64,000 nt of DNA from Biomphalaria glabrata. Lineage: Eukaryota > Mollusca > Gastropoda > Planorbidae. How positions within the stretch are numbered: position 1 is the first letter of the stretch; every line of letters begins with the position of its first letter. The stretch covers positions 30,612,536 through 30,676,535 of the forward strand of contig NC_074725.1 in NCBI RefSeq assembly GCF_947242115.1, in the 5' to 3' direction. The translations under genes and the position numbers were made by a program. Positions 42,950 to 54,610 of this stretch are shown one piece after another. The notes beneath the pieces are model-generated. The model saw only the letters and a program-made list of their open reading frames with translations, did not search any database and had not been told where the DNA came from.

Positions 42950-44560
42950 TTTATTCTTTTATTTGTGTGTTTCAGTATTAGGTGCTTTCCCATTTAAGCA
43001 GACATACTTTTTAGAATTCTGAGCAGCAAAAAGCTGACTAGTGGATCTAGGAGTAATGAGGTGATGGTTTTTTGGCCTCCTTCAGTCTTAGAATGACTAA
43101 GTTTCAAATTATAGATCAAGGTGAAGGTTATAAATATTGTAAAGAAAGTATCTCATATCTGCTTTAGAAATTTTATTGTTTCATTTACTAGTTTAATTTT
43201 GAATTATGTGTTGTCAGTGTTTTCAATAATAAATATCTTGTGCAAGGAAAAAGTCATACATGTACAAGTTTGAAAGTAATTTGTATATTTTTTTTTTATA
43301 AATGTATATATTTATAGAAAATGTGTTTGGTTTCGGCAATTATAAATGTAGATCTATGGGTAGATCTATGCTTTACCATGCAACTTGTGATACTCAGTCA
43401 ATGTAATTAATTATCAAATTTTTTTGTTTTTCTGTTCTACTGCTGTATCTGAAATAAAAAGCCAAAATCTAATGCATGACAATAAATTAAATTATTTTAA
43501 CATATTTGTTTCTTCCTTGTGTTTCTGTTTGTTGTTTTTATTTTTAAAATTTAGAAGAAGTAATAGTAATTTCATTATGAGCAAACAGGTTACCTATAGG
43601 CGGCAACACAAGCTATAGTTTAGAGCTTCCAAGAAATATTAAGAACTGACATATAATTTGATTTCTTTAACATATAAGTAATTGTGTCATTTTTACTGAT
43701 TAATACTCAATATAGAATAATTCTTAAGAACTAAAATCTAATAGATTTTCGTCCTTAAAAAAAACTTCATTGTGTCCCCTCTCATTGTATCATGCATGAT
43801 TTTGGACATTATTTAGTACCAAAAATAAACAAATATATATTGATGTAAATCTATATATGAAATGAGCACGAGTATCTAGTTACAGCCACTTTTTTTTTTT
43901 TTTTTTAGTTATCTGCTTTAGCAAATTAATTTTTTTCAAATGGGTGTCACCCCCTGCTGGTTGTTACCCCCCCCCCCCCCCCCCCCAGTGATACCTCTTT
44001 CTTATTAAATATTAAATATGCACTTAGTAGATGTCCATTCATGTATAGCATATGACAGCTGGTCATAAAAAATAACTTCAAACTGTCATTATGATGGTCC
44101 CGGATTAGAACCTTGCAGCCTGAATGCTGCATATACCCTGCAATAATAATCTTTATTTGTGAAGAAATGTATGAAATTTGAAAAACAACAGCAACAAGAA
44201 AAAAACAATCTTGAATATGTCAATATCCAACATAATCTATTTCCTTTGAACAAAGCGAATGATAGTAGGTCACACCTTTGCAGCATGATCTTTTATTTGT
44301 ATTTTAAGTTTAAGGGATGCCCCAAATTTTTCTCATCATGGGTCTAGATGTGATTTTTTCAAGAAGAAGCAACGGCTTTTAAAAAAAAAAACAAAAAAAA
44401 AACGTGTTATTTGTCAAACGGAAAAAAAAATTTGTCAGAAAAAAAAACATTTGGAAATAAAACATTAGAGACAACAAAATGATAAACTATATTTTACAAC
44501 AACCCCCTGTCCCTCCTCATCTAACATGACGCTCAAAGAGAAACTAAAAGTCTTCTTTTT
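42950..44560. other. Intergenic AT-rich DNA
   Basis: It contains a C18 run near 43970-43986 and poly-A/T tracts. There are no supported genes; scattered polyadenylation-like AATAAA sites exist but cannot be tied to a transcript. Confidence 0.4.
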
Positions 44561-45594
44561 TTTAAATAAGTAGATCTATTTAAACTAGACTAGATATGTA
44601 ATGTAGTAGAGTTTGGTAATATCTAAGCCTATCCATGTTTTTACATTTTTGCTTCCTGTAAGCCTCGTTTAGACGGCTTCTTAGCAATGATGGCGGACTA
44701 TGCGAGTTGTAGAGCAACGAGATTTGACTTTTCAAACTTGAAAAAACTAACAACCCATGGGGCTTGAGTAAATTAACTTAGAAAATAAAATGTGGTCCTA
44801 TTTATCACGGAAAGCAGAAGATCTTTTAATAAATAAACTTAATTATTGACAATCACGTCGAAAATTACTTAAACATTTAGCAAATTGAAATTCTTTTACT
44901 CTAGTCTCTTAGTCTTAGTCTCTAGTCTAGTCTAGAGTCTAGTCTAACTCTAGTCAAGTCTAGTCTAGAAGTAGGAAGACTACAATACTGTCAACTAGTC
45001 TACTCCCTACTGTCTACTTTTGAAAGTGATCTCTTGTAACTCCCTATTGTCTACTTTTGAACGGGATCTGTCACCTGATCTTTTTCTTATGTTAAAAAAG
45101 TGATTTTATCAGAATCAGATTTATCATCACATTTCAGATATCTGATTTTTAATCATATCATAATTAAAAATAAATATGATTAGCAAAATCAAATGAGTAT
45201 GAGTCTAAACTTAAACTAGTCTTTAGTCTAACTAAGTCTAAGGTTATCTATACTATAGTCTATAGATCTAGAATCTAGTACTAGAGTAGATCTACATCTA
45301 AAATGTTTGCTATTTTCTCCAAAAAAAATATTAATGGCCGGGATACATATATAAAATAATAAACAATATAATATTACATTTTGAATTTACATCAATTACA
45401 ATTTTAAATTTACATGATTGACATGATATTCAATCATATTCTAGATAGATTATATCTAGATTTAGACACTACTCAGTCTACTGTCGAGACTCTAGACTTG
45501 ATTGTAGATCTAGTCAGGGAATCTAGTCTAGAATGATGCTGACGAAATCATTATAGTTTATAATTTTATGATGATTATCATGTCATGTTATGTG

Positions 45595-45655
45595 TAGGAT
45601 GAAATTATCTTCTTTTTTGAAGTAACGTCTGCAATAATATAAGATTTATAAGAAT
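45595..45655 (+). mobile_element. LINE 3' tail fragment
   Basis: 'GAAATTATCTTCTTTTTTGA', then AGTAACGTCTGCAATAATAT, matches the tail at 26370-26410. Confidence 0.6.
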
Positions 45656-45779
45656 TTCTGAATTCATGTAGTGAACATTATCTAGATCTAGATCACCTAG
45701 ATCTAGATTCTAAGTATTTAACCTTCCTTATTAAAATTTATTTGCCTTTTATTAAACATGATAGATAATAGTTGATATT

Positions 45780-45842
45780 TGATATAAGTTAATTGTGACA
45801 TTGGTAGTTGATATTTGATATAAGTTTATTGTGACATTGGTC
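45780..45842. repeat. Short two-copy tandem repeat
   Basis: GATATTTGATATAAGTTNATTGTGACATTGGT occurs twice with a period of about 38 bp. Confidence 0.75.
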
Positions 45843-45934
45843 ATGATGATAGTCAGTTTAGATTTTATTTAGATGTCTACACTTCAGTCTATAGATCTAG
45901 AAGATGTAGATAAAAACTGTTAATGTTTATGGTG

Positions 45935-46110
45935 GCATTAACCACTTGGCTATATATCAAACGAGCTTGAGTTCAGCCCGTATTGTGTTTGTTGAGGCCC
46001 TTAAGGCAGCAGAGAAACATTCTTCTAGATACCCACTCCCCTACAAGTCCACAAAAGAGAATGAATCATAAACATCACACTGAGCTATGTTAGCTGAGCA
46101 GCTGCTGATA
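45935..46110 (+). mobile_element. Diverged SINE, family B
   Basis: It contains 'GAGTTCAGCCCGTATTGTGT', 'GGCAGCAGAGAAACATTCTT', CTAGATACCCACTCCCC and 'GTCCACAAAAGAGAATGAAT', in the same order as 6438-6694. Confidence 0.7.
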
Positions 46111-46139
46111 AAACTGCTTTTTATTTTCTTATAAAAAGG

Positions 46140-46881
46140 CAAAACTGCAATAGCTAATACATGAGTTCAAACATTTTTCACCATCCTTTTAAATTCTGAA
46201 ACTCCTGGAACAGAAGAATAAAATAGTTTCAACTTGTAGAACATTTTTTAATGCAAATGTTTTTTTTTGTTTTTTTTTTTCATAAAAGCCATTTTAAAAC
46301 TTATTTCAGTTATTTACTAGATTGAAATTTGGGTGGTCAATTTGCATTACATTAATTTTTTCTTTGTACATCCATAGTAGTGACCTAGATAACTAACTTA
46401 CCACCTTGGTGCCAGCACATTGTTTTATCGGTAATATGAACTTCTTTGAATACCAGATTTCTTACTTGACTTTCTCTGTACACCAAGGAGAGCATAGGGC
46501 TGCAATTACACCTCTCCACCAAACTCGGTTCTGAGCGATTCAGTCTTTATTGCTATTTCTAAGATTCTGGTCAGTTTGGCCTGAGCATTTTGTTGTCTAA
46601 GGGAGAGGAGGCTTATGTCATCAAGTCCAAGTCTTAATTCCTTACTTAGTTAAATGTAATACAGTAAAGTAATTAAGCTTGTCTGAATCATTAGTTCTTT
46701 AAAGAAAGTGTCACATCAGGTTAATGATAGCTAATATCTAGGTTATTTTGATTCAATAGCATAGTTCTTGGTTTAAATCTTCTGATTTAGCATTAGATTT
46801 TAATTTGAGTCGCAATAGAGAATTGATTAGTTGAGTAGCAAATAAAGTTTAAAAAACAATATAAATATTTTTTACAAATAT
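46140..46881. other. DNA upstream of the PPP2R3 start, nothing recognised
   Basis: A promoter or 5' exons are expected nearby but were not identified. Confidence 0.4.
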
Positions 46882-46891
46882 TTTTTTTTAG
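46882..46891 (+). promoter_or_regulatory. Possible 5' UTR splice acceptor for PPP2R3
   Basis: TTTTTTTTTAG lies 177 nt before the start codon, suggesting that the coding exon begins with 5' UTR from about 46892. Confidence 0.4.
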
Positions 46892-47068
46892 TCAACCTCA
46901 TTAGACATGAGGAGAATTCATCACAAAAATATTAAGAGAAACAAACTGAAACAGTGACTTTAAGAAGGATTCTTTGTTCTGGACTTGCTGTGATTCATCG
47001 CAATAAAAGATTCAAAAGGAAAATTAATATTTCAAGAATTAAACTCGATAAGCTCAGTATCAGTGATA

Positions 47069-47143
47069 ATGGCTTTAAAGCCTGTCCTGAAAATTAAAGT
47101 GGATGAACTATTTCTACGATGGTTGAGCAACTCAGAAGTTCAG
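47069..47143 (+). CDS. PP2A B'' subunit gene (PPP2R3 family), first coding exon
   Basis: It encodes MALKPVLKIKVDELFLRWLS, then NSEVQ, and ends at the donor GTTCAG|GTACAT in phase 0. PVLKxKVDELFLxWLS matches the N terminus of vertebrate PPP2R3B (PR70). Confidence 0.85.
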
Positions 47144-49050
47144 GTACATAGTAACTATTATTGAAGAGTGTTTTCTGTTGTAAATATTTATACAGTTATA
47201 TATATGAATAAATAATACTTAATTAAATGTATATTTCAAAAACTCATTTTTATTAAAACGAATATACAGAGTGGCCCAAAAGTAGGTTGACAGTTATCAT
47301 GTAGACTATTTATTTGAAAATTCGATGCCAGAACAGTGAGAAATTCATTTTAAGGTTGGAATAACATAATAAAATAAATTTCAATCAGCAAGGAAAAAGC
47401 TGTTTATGTAAGTTAGATTAATACTTTGCGGAATGTTTTATATTGGTTTTACTAAGCAAGTAACTTCTATCATATAAAAGGTAGTGTAATATCTGTAAAC
47501 CTACTTTTGGGCCACCTTGTATGTATATAATGATAATAAGGCTTGTTTTCGAGTCAGAAGATTAGTGCAGAATGCAGTATTATTCGTGGCTAAGCAGCCC
47601 CAGCTGCGACCTACATAGTTTGGCACATCCATTGTTTAGTAGACATAACCATTGACCGCTATTGGTCGATTTAGATTTTCTCATTTGTCTCTTTCGTGAT
47701 ATCCTTTTCTTTGCTTTGGCTTACTTTTGATTATTTCTATCTTCATAAGATCACTGATCTATATTAGACAGGGTGGTCAAAATAACGCTTTAGTTTTAAC
47801 CCTGTTTTGCTTGTGTATACGTTCAGAAAATTGTGAAACCCAGCCCCTGAGGCTATCTTTTAAGGAAGGGTAAGGTGTAGCCTATCTCTTATACCAGACT
47901 GATTTGGCGGGTGGGGGGGAGGGGGATGAGTAGTTTGATGTTGTGCTGGTCACTTTGAACCTCTATTAATTATTGAGTATATATTCAGGTAATTGTGAAA
48001 CCCATCCCCTGAGGCTATCTTTTAAGGAAGGGTAAGGTGTAGCCTATCTCTTATACCAGACTGATTTGGCGGGGGAGGGGGGGGGGAGTAATTTGATGTT
48101 GTGCTGGTCACTTTGAACCTCTATTAATTATTGACTATATATTCAGGTATTTCTACTTTAGCTTGCATTGACAAACCTAGGTCATGATGGGACATTTTTT
48201 TCTTTACTTCTTGGTAAATTTGAATTCTGCAAATAAGTTATAAATGAAGAGAACGATTACATTACATCATTATTATGAGAGGGCTAATAGTTGAGATATA
48301 TTTTGCAACTAGTTATATTTTATTTTGAATTGTTAACACTGTATGCTACTAGCCCACATATTTTTGTACTTGCCTCAAAATGTTAACTTTTATACATATA
48401 TTATAGCTTTTATATAGCGCTACTTTCATGCTTATAGCACGCGCAGAGCGCTTTGGTCCAATCTCATTTGTGGACCGGTGGGGGGGAGGGGGTATCTAGG
48501 AGTTGGTTTTCCGTGCTGCCTTTAGGCGCAAAGTAAACACAACTCTGTCCAAGTCGGGTGTCGAACCTCGAGCCCCCTTCTAAGTAGCCAAGCCAAGCTA
48601 AGTTCAAGCGCACTTGGCCTCTCGACCACACTTCCCACATGTACATGTAACTCTTAATCCTTTGCCAACTGGATTAACACTTTTCAAATTCACTCCTACA
48701 TGCAAAAAGTCACTCATTTGGGGTGATTGGACCCAGTTCTAAAATATATGCTTTATTTTAAACCATTATTTTGATCTACCAAACATTTTTGTTGTGTTGA
48801 TAAAAATTCTTGTTGAATCGCACACTTGTTCAATCTTCAGGTGTCCTTGAGAGATAGCCTGTCACAGTTGGTCAGGGGCGAAACTGTCAGTGCCCCATCA
48901 AGGTCCTCCTCCCACTCTGCCCGGGGCACGTCTCCAAGAGGCGGGTCAGCAGGGACATTTGTCACCCCCACATCGCCGAAACTCCCTAGTCCACACAGCC
49001 CAAGGAGGCCTCTGCATGCTAAGAAACAAAATGGAAGTGACAACTTAAAG
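47069..49050 (+). CDS. PP2A regulatory subunit B'' (PPP2R3 family), N-terminal part
   Basis: The product directs protein phosphatase 2A to substrates through a Ca2+-binding EF-hand core. Only the first 95 residues are visible, from exons 47069-47143 and 48841-49050, joined in phase 0. The start KPVLKIKVDELFLRWLS is the family's conserved N-terminal helix. The second exon is Ser/Pro/Arg-rich and disordered. The EF-hand exons and the ...PRFYFP... segment expected next were not found before 64000, so the next intron is probably at least 15 kb. I cannot decide between PPP2R3A and PPP2R3B orthology; invertebrates often have one gene. Confidence 0.85.
47267..47519. mobile_element. Mariner-type MITE (253 bp), PPP2R3 intron 1
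   Basis: The ends CAGAGTGGCCCAAAAGTAGG and CCTACTTTTGGGCCACCTTG are long inverted repeats flanked by TA on each side (47265-47266, 47520-47521). There is no transposase inside. Confidence 0.9.
47525..47700 (-). mobile_element. Third LINE family, 3' fragment
   Basis: ATAATAAGGCTTGTTTTCGA, 'GCGACCTACATAGTTTGGCA' and AGACATAACCATTGACCG match 37185-37310. Confidence 0.55.
47829..48150. repeat. 162-bp tandem duplication, two copies
   Basis: AATTGTGAAACCCAnCCCCT starts at 47829 and 47991, and both copies run through a G-rich tract to ATATATTCAGGTA. They are nearly identical apart from the G-run length. Confidence 0.95.
48400..48637 (-). mobile_element. tRNA-derived SINE, family B
   Basis: On the minus strand the head is TGGGAAGTGTGGTCGAGAGG, the B box GGTTCGACACC, and the body matches 6438-6694. 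The target duplication is unclear. Confidence 0.88.
48841..49050 (+). CDS. PPP2R3-family gene, second coding exon
   Basis: It encodes VSLRDSLSQLVRGETVSAPS, then a basic Ser/Pro region with TSPKLPSPHSPRRPLHAKKQ and NGSDNLK. The acceptor is AATCTTCAG| and the donor TTAAAG|GTAGGT; 70 codons, phase 0 at both ends. Several SP/TP sites could be phosphorylated. Confidence 0.82.
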
Positions 49051-49117
49051 GTAGGTTGTTTTATGTTTTTCTTTTTCATTCATTTTGTTGAACATTTATC
49101 TTCATGCCTTATAAATT

Positions 49118-49300
49118 ACAGATGTTAGTTCAAAAGAGAAAATACTTACATCCATGTGTCAGTCTAGTCATGGATGTTATTCAGACTTAAATTATGATAA
49201 GTCATTTTGCATAGCCCATAGTATGGAAGAAGGAGCACTTGTACGCATTAGTCCTAGCATATGGGATAAGAAATGTGCCTTTGTTTTTGTGTATTTTATT
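49118..49300 (-). mobile_element. LINE 3' end fragment
   Basis: It shares 'GGAGCACTTGTAC', 'AGCATATGGGATAAG' and the tail complement TTACAGATGTTAGTTCAAAA with 3945-4140. Confidence 0.6.
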
Positions 49301-49404
49301 AGGATTATTTGTTTTTGTACATTTGTAAATCATAGTTCATTGCTTTTCTGTATAGTTGCTACTTTCTAGTCTTCTGTTCTGAAGCATCTCTAAATTTAGT
49401 GATT

Positions 49405-49620
49405 ACAAAGCTCGTATCAACGCACTTTGCCTGTCTGCCTGGTAAAAAGTTTATACACATGATATCTCTATACCCATTCTCAGATCAAGATTACACTTTG
49501 CACAATTATTCATTGGCATAGACAAAGCATGAATCAATAAAAAAAAAAAAGTTAAACAATTAATCAATTAATTAGTGATAATTAATTATTATGCTTGACA
49601 TAGAATAAAGAAAATAACTT
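49405..49620 (+). mobile_element. Dispersed repeat, family D
   Basis: It has 'TTACAAAGCTCGTATCAACG', 'TTTGCACAATTATTCATTGG' and 'AAAGCATGAATCAATAAAAA', collinear with 50200-50420. Confidence 0.6.
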
Positions 49621-50180
49621 CTACATTATTGAGAGATATAGTTGTAAGTTCAGATTTCTTTCCATTAGATAAGCTTTTTTTTTTAAATAAAAAAGGGTTT
49701 TTATGTAATTTGCTTGTTTTACTAATGGCGTTACTCTAATCAAAGGTTAGTTATAAATCTCACAGTTCTATTTTGCATCTGTTCTAGCTTTTATTATAAT
49801 GTTTTGTTGAGGGGTCCCAATCTTTTTTTCCATAAGCTTTGTTAATACAATTTTGTGTTGAGATTTTGCTTTTTAACTCTCTCATGCTGTTGTTTTTTGT
49901 TTTTTTCAATCGTTTTAGTAAAAAAAATGTCTAGATACTAATGCTTGATATCAACTGCCTACTTTTGACTGTGGTCTTTGTTGGAAAGTTCCTTTTGATT
50001 CTAAGCAGTTTCAAGTTATTTATAAATAAGAGACCATTTATTCCTATTTCTTTGATAAACTGACTGAAGAATTTTGAAATAAAGAGGAACTTGGATAAAT
50101 TCCTAACCCCGTAGCTCACAATTCACTCTAACATTAACATCTAAAATAAGCACACATCATTGGAGTGAATGAAGATTTTG
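49621..50180. other. PPP2R3 intron DNA, nothing recognised
   Basis: AT-rich, with only short open frames. Confidence 0.4.
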
Positions 50181-50199
50181 TGCCGGATTTTTTTTCTCA

Positions 50200-50420
50200 A
50201 TAATTTTGTTACAAAGTTTATATCAACTCCCTCCGCCTGTCTGGTCAAAATTTTGAACATGTTGTTTCTTCCTCGCCCATCCTCGGATCAAGTTGAAACT
50301 TTGCACAATTATTTATTGTACCTAACAAAACATGAATCAATTTACAAAAAAAAATTAATCTGCTTGTCAATTCATAATTGGTAATTAAATATTTTGTTTG
50401 ACATTAAATATTTGAAATGA
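50200..50420 (+). mobile_element. Dispersed repeat, family D
   Basis: It contains 'GTTACAAAGTTTATATCAAC', 'CCTCGGATCAAGTTGAAACT', 'TTGCACAATTATTTATTGTA' and the AATTGGTAATTAAATATTTTG tail shared with 31500-31765. Confidence 0.62.
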
Positions 50421-50624
50421 ATTATACACTATTTAGAGGTATAGTTGTATATGTGGAGTTATTTCCCTTAGATGCACTTTAAAAAAATATATTTTGCTTG
50501 TTAAATGATTATTTCACTTGAGTTTCTACATATATCTGCTTAGAAGTAGAATCTGTGTATGTTGTTAATAAAAAGTACATTGAGTTGTTTTTTTTTTAAA
50601 CAAATGGCTTACATCAGTTTAGAT

Positions 50625-50810
50625 CAGCGGTTATGCTCGGCGACCTCTTTTTACAATCCCCCACTCTTCCGCGACCCCCGCACACACGCACACATACAGC
50701 AATAGAAGAATAGACAATAACAATCCTTATTTTCGATTGTCTTAGGCGACCCCTGGCAAATCGTCAATCGACCCCCAAGGGGGTCGCGACCCACAGGTTG
50801 AGAACCCCTG
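50625..50810 (-). mobile_element. SPIN-like hAT MITE (186 bp)
   Basis: The left end is CAGCGGTTATGCTCGGCGAC (slightly decayed) and the right end ACAGGTTGAGAACCCCTG. The perfect duplication GTTTAGAT lies at 50617-50624 and 50811-50818, with TA at its centre. Confidence 0.92.
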
Positions 50811-50839
50811 GTTTAGATGTACTTGTTGTTTGGAGCTAC

Positions 50840-51015
50840 ATGCCAATGACCAGGCATTACCATCTGGCATGTTACTAAAATCTTGACTAATACGTTTTAG
50901 AGGTTCCTCAGGTATTAAGATTATTACCACTTAGTTCAAACTTCCTACAGGTTTGAACTCGGCCCCATCATGATGACACTTTGGAGTACTTCCAACATGG
51001 CTAGGCAGCCATCTC
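50840..51015 (-). mobile_element. SINE family C, diverged
   Basis: On the minus strand the head GGCTGCCTAGCCATG lies near 51013, followed by GAGTTCAAACCTGTAGG and the GGAAGTTTGAACTAAGTGG body. Confidence 0.6.
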
Positions 51016-51120
51016 AGTTAGAACTAAAAACATCATTTAATGTTCTTAGACTTAAGATAGGCCTACACTCTTTGACTTCTGCTCAATCTATATCTGTTAC
51101 ACCATTGACTTACTTACTTA

Positions 51121-51497
51121 GACTTAGGTACTCCCGCGCCGTTCGGCGCATTGGGCGGCAAGCTGTCTCCATAATGATCTGTCACTGGCAATGTCTGAAG
51201 CCTCCTCCCATCTGGTGTCCACTGTTCTGAGGTCCTCCATGAAGGTGTGTCGCCAGGTAATACGAGGACGTCCCTGTTTGCGCTTTCCTCGTTTTGGCTT
51301 CCATGTTATCGCAACTCTTGGTGTGCGTAATTCATTTTGACGTAGAACATGTCCCGCAAACCTCATGCGACGCTCAGTCACAACCTCACTAAGTGTTCGA
51401 CTCCCAGTTCGGCAAAGGATTTCCTTGTTTGAGATCCGGTTTGTGTAACTGACTCCCAAAATCCGTCTCAGCCATCTCTGTTGAGCCACATTTACAC
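51121..51497 (-). mobile_element. LINE ORF2 C-terminal fragment
   Basis: NVAQQRWLRRILGVSYTNRI to DRSLWRQLAAQCAERRGST and stop, then a (AAGT)n-like tail (CCTAAGTCTAAGTAAGTAAG). It is closely similar in protein to 25731-26110. Confidence 0.85.
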
Positions 51498-51649
51498 CAT
51501 TGAACCTACAAAAAAAATTATTTTGTTGAATGTAGATCAGTAGACTTTGAACTCTTATTTCCAAAGTGAAATGTAATGTATTGTACATGGGGTTCTTGGT
51601 TAGAGCTAAAAGCGAAATTTTGCTGTTATTGCACTTAAGATACACTCTT

Positions 51650-52660
51650 TTGACTTTTGCTAAGTGTATCTCTGACTTTTGCTAAATCTACATCCCGTTG
51701 TTGCACCATGGAACCTAAAATAAATAATATTACTTTCAATGTAGACCTGTCTACTTTTAACTCTTGTGTAAAGAGAACCGTTGCTCACTTGTACATGTGC
51801 TTTTGGGATCTGGGGAAGTAACTCTTCTTCTCAGAAGATTGCGCTTTAGGAAAGTAATTGGAAAATAACTCAGCACTTTTGTTGTCTTATCTCCCTTTGT
51901 GAACTTAACTGTTAGAACATCGTCTGCTCAAAGTTCACTTGCTACCAATCTCTTGATGACTACCTGTCTATTTTCGTAGTACACATATTTTCCCCTTGAA
52001 GTAAACATTTTGACAACTGCGTTTTTTGATTTAGTATGTAGTCTTCGAAAATAATCCGTTGAAAACCAACTAGAATAACATCTCGTGTTAAGCTTCAGGA
52101 TTCTCACCAGACTTAAAAAAGACATTGAAATGTAAGGTCTGGTCTTAGCTTAGACTTCAAGTGCCTTCTTACCTTAGTGTCGAAGATGATGTTAAGATAT
52201 ATTCTAGTTTTATAGTTTAGATCACCCTAAATCTTATTAATTACAGAAACTTGGCTCGTACTATGTAGAAACCGGAGACTAGATTTAATCTACACTTCTG
52301 TAATTAAAGTCAATCATAATAGATGTAGTATAATTTATATCGAGACTTATACCCATTTGTCAAAGATCTAGCCTACATTAAATTACATCTAGATTTACAT
52401 ACAGATACATAAGGAACTTTTAAAGCGGACATCATTTCTAGTCAGCTTGAGATAGATTCTAATTTAGGTAGAAAGCAGCATAAAATATGGACTGGATGTT
52501 TTAATTATCTATTTTGAATATTACACAGTTCTAGCCTAAATATTAGATTATATTTGATCCACTGCCACCAAATGGAATGCATGCTTGATTTATGAATGAT
52601 TTAGTAGAATAAAGGAAGGGTTCATGTGCTCTGACATTTGCATGAGCTTTAAATGAAGCG
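51650..52660. other. PPP2R3 intron DNA, partly CTAG-word rich
   Basis: A weak AGATCT/TCTAGA enrichment is present at 52270-52450. Nothing else is supported. Confidence 0.4.
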
Positions 52661-52664
52661 GTCA

Positions 52665-53660
52665 TGATTTATTTCTTCGCCTGCCCCTTAGTCTGTTGGG
52701 GCACCACACGTAATCTGTCCGCCGCTTTTATTCATTCCTCTTTTTTGCCTTGAATAGAAACTTTGTCAATGGCTGGCCCCAGGGCCGGTCCTACAGATTG
52801 CGGGGCCCTATGCGAAACGGATTGCGCGGGGCCCAGTCTGGGTAGGGATAAGGATAATAAGTGAAAATTAAGATTTTGTATTAGAAAATAAATGTGTCTT
52901 TGCATTTTATTCAAACTTTACTAAGTACAAAATCACTGTCAAATTAACTCTATGAGCCATCTGCAGTAGATAGTAGTTTTCCAACAAAGTCATACAGATC
53001 TGCTTTTTAGATTTACTATCGACTAGCAAAATATCGCTTTTGTTGTTGTTTTTTTTAGAGGTCGAGATAGATTTAGATCAATATTTGTATGTCAGTGTGG
53101 TATTCGAACTTCTTGTTTTGGTTAAAATTTGCCTTATTATTAGGCCTACATTTTTATTACATGATAGCCGACAATGCCGTTTTATTTTATCGCGAGTAAG
53201 ATTGACGTTGTCCATAGTGAATGACACTCCGAAATGACAATTTGTATGTTTTTTAAGGAGATTTGCATGAGTTTTCAGAAAATTTTAATAATTTCAGATT
53301 TTGCAATATCTGGAGAATTCCAGGAACCATTTAATAATAAGTTAAAATGGTTTAATTTAATAATTTACACCTAGAATTCGCATCGCGCGGAGCCTATGAA
53401 AGTGCGGGGCCCACTGCGGCCGCATAGGTTGCAGTGGCCTAAGACCGGCCAAGGCTGGCCCGTCCTTTCTTTGATGATGTCTTCATATTGCTTTTTTTCG
53501 GTATGCCTCTCTCTCTTTTTCCTGCTACAGTTCCCTAAAGGAAGGTCTTTGCGAACCTAGTGATATGGCCGTGAATTTTTGGTTGGCGTTTTCGACAGTA
53601 GTCAGCAGGTCATTGTGAGCGAGGTCTCATTACGTCCTATCCTGTTCTACTTTGACACTT
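52665..53660 (-). mobile_element. RTE-like LINE 3' fragment, split by a hAT element
   Basis: The left part 52665-52779 ('TTAGTCTGTTGGGGCACCAC') and right part 53462-53660 (TCTTTGATGATGTCTTCATA, 'TCCCTAAAGGAAGGTCTTTG') are adjacent segments of the family on the minus strand. The hAT element 52780-53453 sits between. Confidence 0.75.
52780..53453. mobile_element. CAGGGCCGG-type hAT element (674 bp)
   Basis: The left end is CAGGGCCGGTCCTACAG and the right end CCTAAGACCGGCCAAG (final bases changed). The perfect 8-bp duplication GCTGGCCC lies at 52772-52779 and 53454-53461. It is non-coding. Confidence 0.9.
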
Positions 53661-53719
53661 TGATATTTTGGGCTATGGGTTTTTATTTTAGGTTAGATAA
53701 CTGTTAATTGTACAAGTGA

Positions 53720-54420
53720 AATTCATTTTTAGCGGCCCCCGAAAGGGGAAAAGACACAATTAGTTTTGTGTGGAATGTCTGTCCGTCTGTCCTTCCGTCC
53801 GTCCCGTTTAGATCTCGTAAACTAGATAATATAGTGAAAATCCGACATCATAATATTTTAGACCATTCAAAGTTTTGATACAACGGCAACGTTTTTCTTT
53901 TCTGAAAGCGAAAAATCTTATTTATAAATCACTCATTCAAGCATTTTTTTTTTTTTTTACAAAAAATACACCACTTTTACAACTATTCATTATTAATAGT
54001 AACAAACACAGGACGCTCGTTAGTAGGGGAGATGACTTCTTACCATATTTGTAACGCATTTAAGCAAATGTTTTAGATTTTTTGCCCCCTTTTTTTTTTT
54101 TTTTTTTTTTTTTACAATTGTATTGCTAAGTTAGTAAGTTCTATCATACTAACTACTACATTTACAAAAAAAAATTGTTTCCCCCTTTTTTTTTTTTAAA
54201 GAAAGAGAACAAATCTATTTAGTATGCATAGAAGTATATTAAAAACAACAATTAATAAGTAGTTTTTCATACTATCTCGTGAACTGCAGTGCTGCACTAT
54301 TGCTATAGAAAAGTAAGTTAACTAAAGGAATTTTTTTTTTTTTTTACGGAATGTTTTTTTTCTTGAGGATTTGAATAAGAGATTGACCATTTACAAAACA
54401 ATTAGATTTTCATTATAAGA
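53720..54420 (+). mobile_element. Unclassified dispersed element with GCGGCCCCCGAAAGGGGAA box
   Basis: The GC-rich inverted box CCCCCGAAAGGGG is followed by 'GTCTGTCCGTCTGTCCTTCC' and AT-rich sequence with long T tracts. The layout suggests a recurrent element, but no ends or coding part can be defined here. Confidence 0.35.
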
Positions 54421-54454
54421 CATCAGTTAGGCCAGGTTCACATCAATCATCACA

Positions 54455-54610
54455 TTCACTTTTATCTATCCTTTGGTCTGCTGGACCGCTGGGGCACCAC
54501 ACAAGATCTCCAAACAGCCGTCTCTCTCCATTCTTCTCTGTCATTTGTCTTTGATAGAATTTCATTCTGATGTTCTTTCTGAAAATAGTGAAACCTGCCC
54601 GGTTGAACCA
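54455..54610 (-). mobile_element. RTE-like LINE 3' fragment
   Basis: CCTTTGGTCTGCTGGACCGC, TGGGGCACCACACAAGATCT and 'CTCTCCATTCTTCTCTGTCA' are the complement of the family's final coding segment. Confidence 0.75.

Larger units (their letters stand above)
44570..45910. repeat. CTAG/AGATCT-word island
   Basis: It is densest at 44880-45000 (TAGTCTAGTCTAGAGTCTAG), 45225-45310, 45420-45540 and 45660-45720. A short LINE tail is embedded at 45595-45655. Confidence 0.6.
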
